From Acidobacteriota bacterium (GTDB taxonomy: Bacteria; Acidobacteriota; Terriglobia; UBA7540): a DNA stretch of 6,658 nucleotides. The stretch's first letter is position 1, and every line of letters starts with the position of its first letter. The notes beneath the pieces are model-generated. The model saw only the letters and a list, made by a program, of their open reading frames with translations. It had not been told where the DNA came from and did no database searches. The translations under genes were made by a program, and so were the position numbers. Location: the NCBI GenBank assembly GCA_003224635.1, contig QHZK01000364.1, forward strand, positions 1 to 6,658, in the 5' to 3' direction. Shown piece after piece: positions 6,403 to 6,658 of this stretch.

Positions 6403-6480
6403 CCGCGGACTTGCGGGCGGGGAGCCATCTCACCTATTTGTATCGGAGTTAAGGTCGACCGCCGTCATCCCCAATTGCCT

Positions 6481-6658
6481 TTGAGGAGGCCGCTATTCCT
6501 CCGCTTCTTCGCCTTGGGGTTCGTGTTTCTCATTCTTGCGATGGCTAATCCACCCGGCACGCTAGCTCAAACCTCCGGGGCCATTACCGGCACCGTCACC
6601 GACGAGACGGGCGCTGTCATGCCGAGCGCTAAGGGATTGCCGCAATATAAAGTTTACC
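6481..6658 (+). CDS. N-terminus of an Oar-like TonB-dependent receptor, partial at the window edge and possibly broken
   Basis: From the TTG at 6481 the frame reads a short basic start (LRRPLFLR), a hydrophobic core (FFALGFVFLILAMA) and an Ala-Gln signal-peptidase site (TLAQ). It then gives GAITGTVTDETGAVMPSA, the opening of the carboxypeptidase-regulatory-like domain found at the front of Oar/Cna-B-type TonB receptors that are abundant in Acidobacteriota. Those proteins are outer-membrane transporters of about 1,000 residues or more. No ATG or GTG start fits, and the nearest GGAG (6445) is too far from either TTG (6475, 6481). After SAK at about 6633 the expected V-T-V-type strand is replaced by GLPQYKVY, suggesting a breakpoint. 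Whether the gene is intact cannot be judged from this edge. Confidence 0.5.
   Translation, partial: MRRPLFLRFFALGFVFLILAMANPPGTLAQTSGAITGTVTDETGAVMPSAKGLPQYKVY

Larger units (their letters stand above)
6029..6480 (+). other. Degraded non-coding stretch between remnants
   Basis: Apart from the short DUF1211-like remnant (6157-6270), this 452-base stretch shows no convincing gene on either strand. Short open runs occur, for example plus-strand codons to TAA at 6450, and a 112-codon minus-strand frame covers 6095-6433. None has a ribosome site, a recognisable motif or typical composition. No terminal inverted repeats, transposase fragment or tRNA that would mark an insertion site were seen. Confidence 0.5.

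Noticed and set aside
6095..6433. 112-codon minus-strand open frame in the right-hand stretch
   Set aside because: No ribosome site or recognisable motif; it overlaps the plus-strand DUF1211-like remnant and looks like chance openness in GC-rich DNA.

Overview
The window is GC-rich bacterial DNA and most likely comes from the Acidobacteriota. The pointers, all inferential, are a membrane-tethered trehalose-6-phosphate synthase, a secreted DUF2961/GH172 protein, the start of an Oar-like TonB receptor (signal peptide followed by a carboxypeptidase-regulatory-like repeat), intergenic heptamer arrays of the AGTGACN type, and a REP-like hairpin cluster. No rRNA, tRNA, CRISPR array or intact mobile element was found.

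Layout. Positions 45-151 hold a nested inverted-repeat element just downstream of the first gene. Positions 168-2465 (minus) encode a 765-residue synthase: an N-terminal two-helix sensor/HAMP-like module followed by a complete GT20 trehalose-6-phosphate synthase domain. Positions 2694-3821 (minus) encode a full-length Ada protein (zinc/phosphotriester domain, AraC-type HTH, O6-alkylguanine transferase) with a clear Shine-Dalgarno sequence. Ada is divergent from a plus-strand gene at 4025-5104, a secreted GH172-type glycosidase. The 203-bp gap between them carries two facing four-unit heptamer arrays that can pair over 15 bp.

From about 5105 to the end the character changes to decayed DNA. Positions 5190-6028 hold the C-terminal quarter or so of an Eco57I-like N6-adenine DNA methyltransferase, broken by three frameshifts and missing its catalytic half. 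Positions 6157-6270 look like the first codons of a TMEM175/DUF1211 potassium-channel gene with its first transmembrane helix cut out. From 6481 a TonB-receptor N-terminus begins without a convincing start codon, and its similarity is lost about ten codons before the window ends.

The three intact genes do not form a pathway. Two are stress-related (trehalose synthesis, alkylation repair), the third is an orphan secreted glycosidase, and neither otsB, alkA, alkB nor a carbohydrate-uptake locus is present. I see no convincing new multi-gene system. The most notable points are the sensor-synthase fusion, the two structured repeat elements, and the cluster of gene remnants at the right end.
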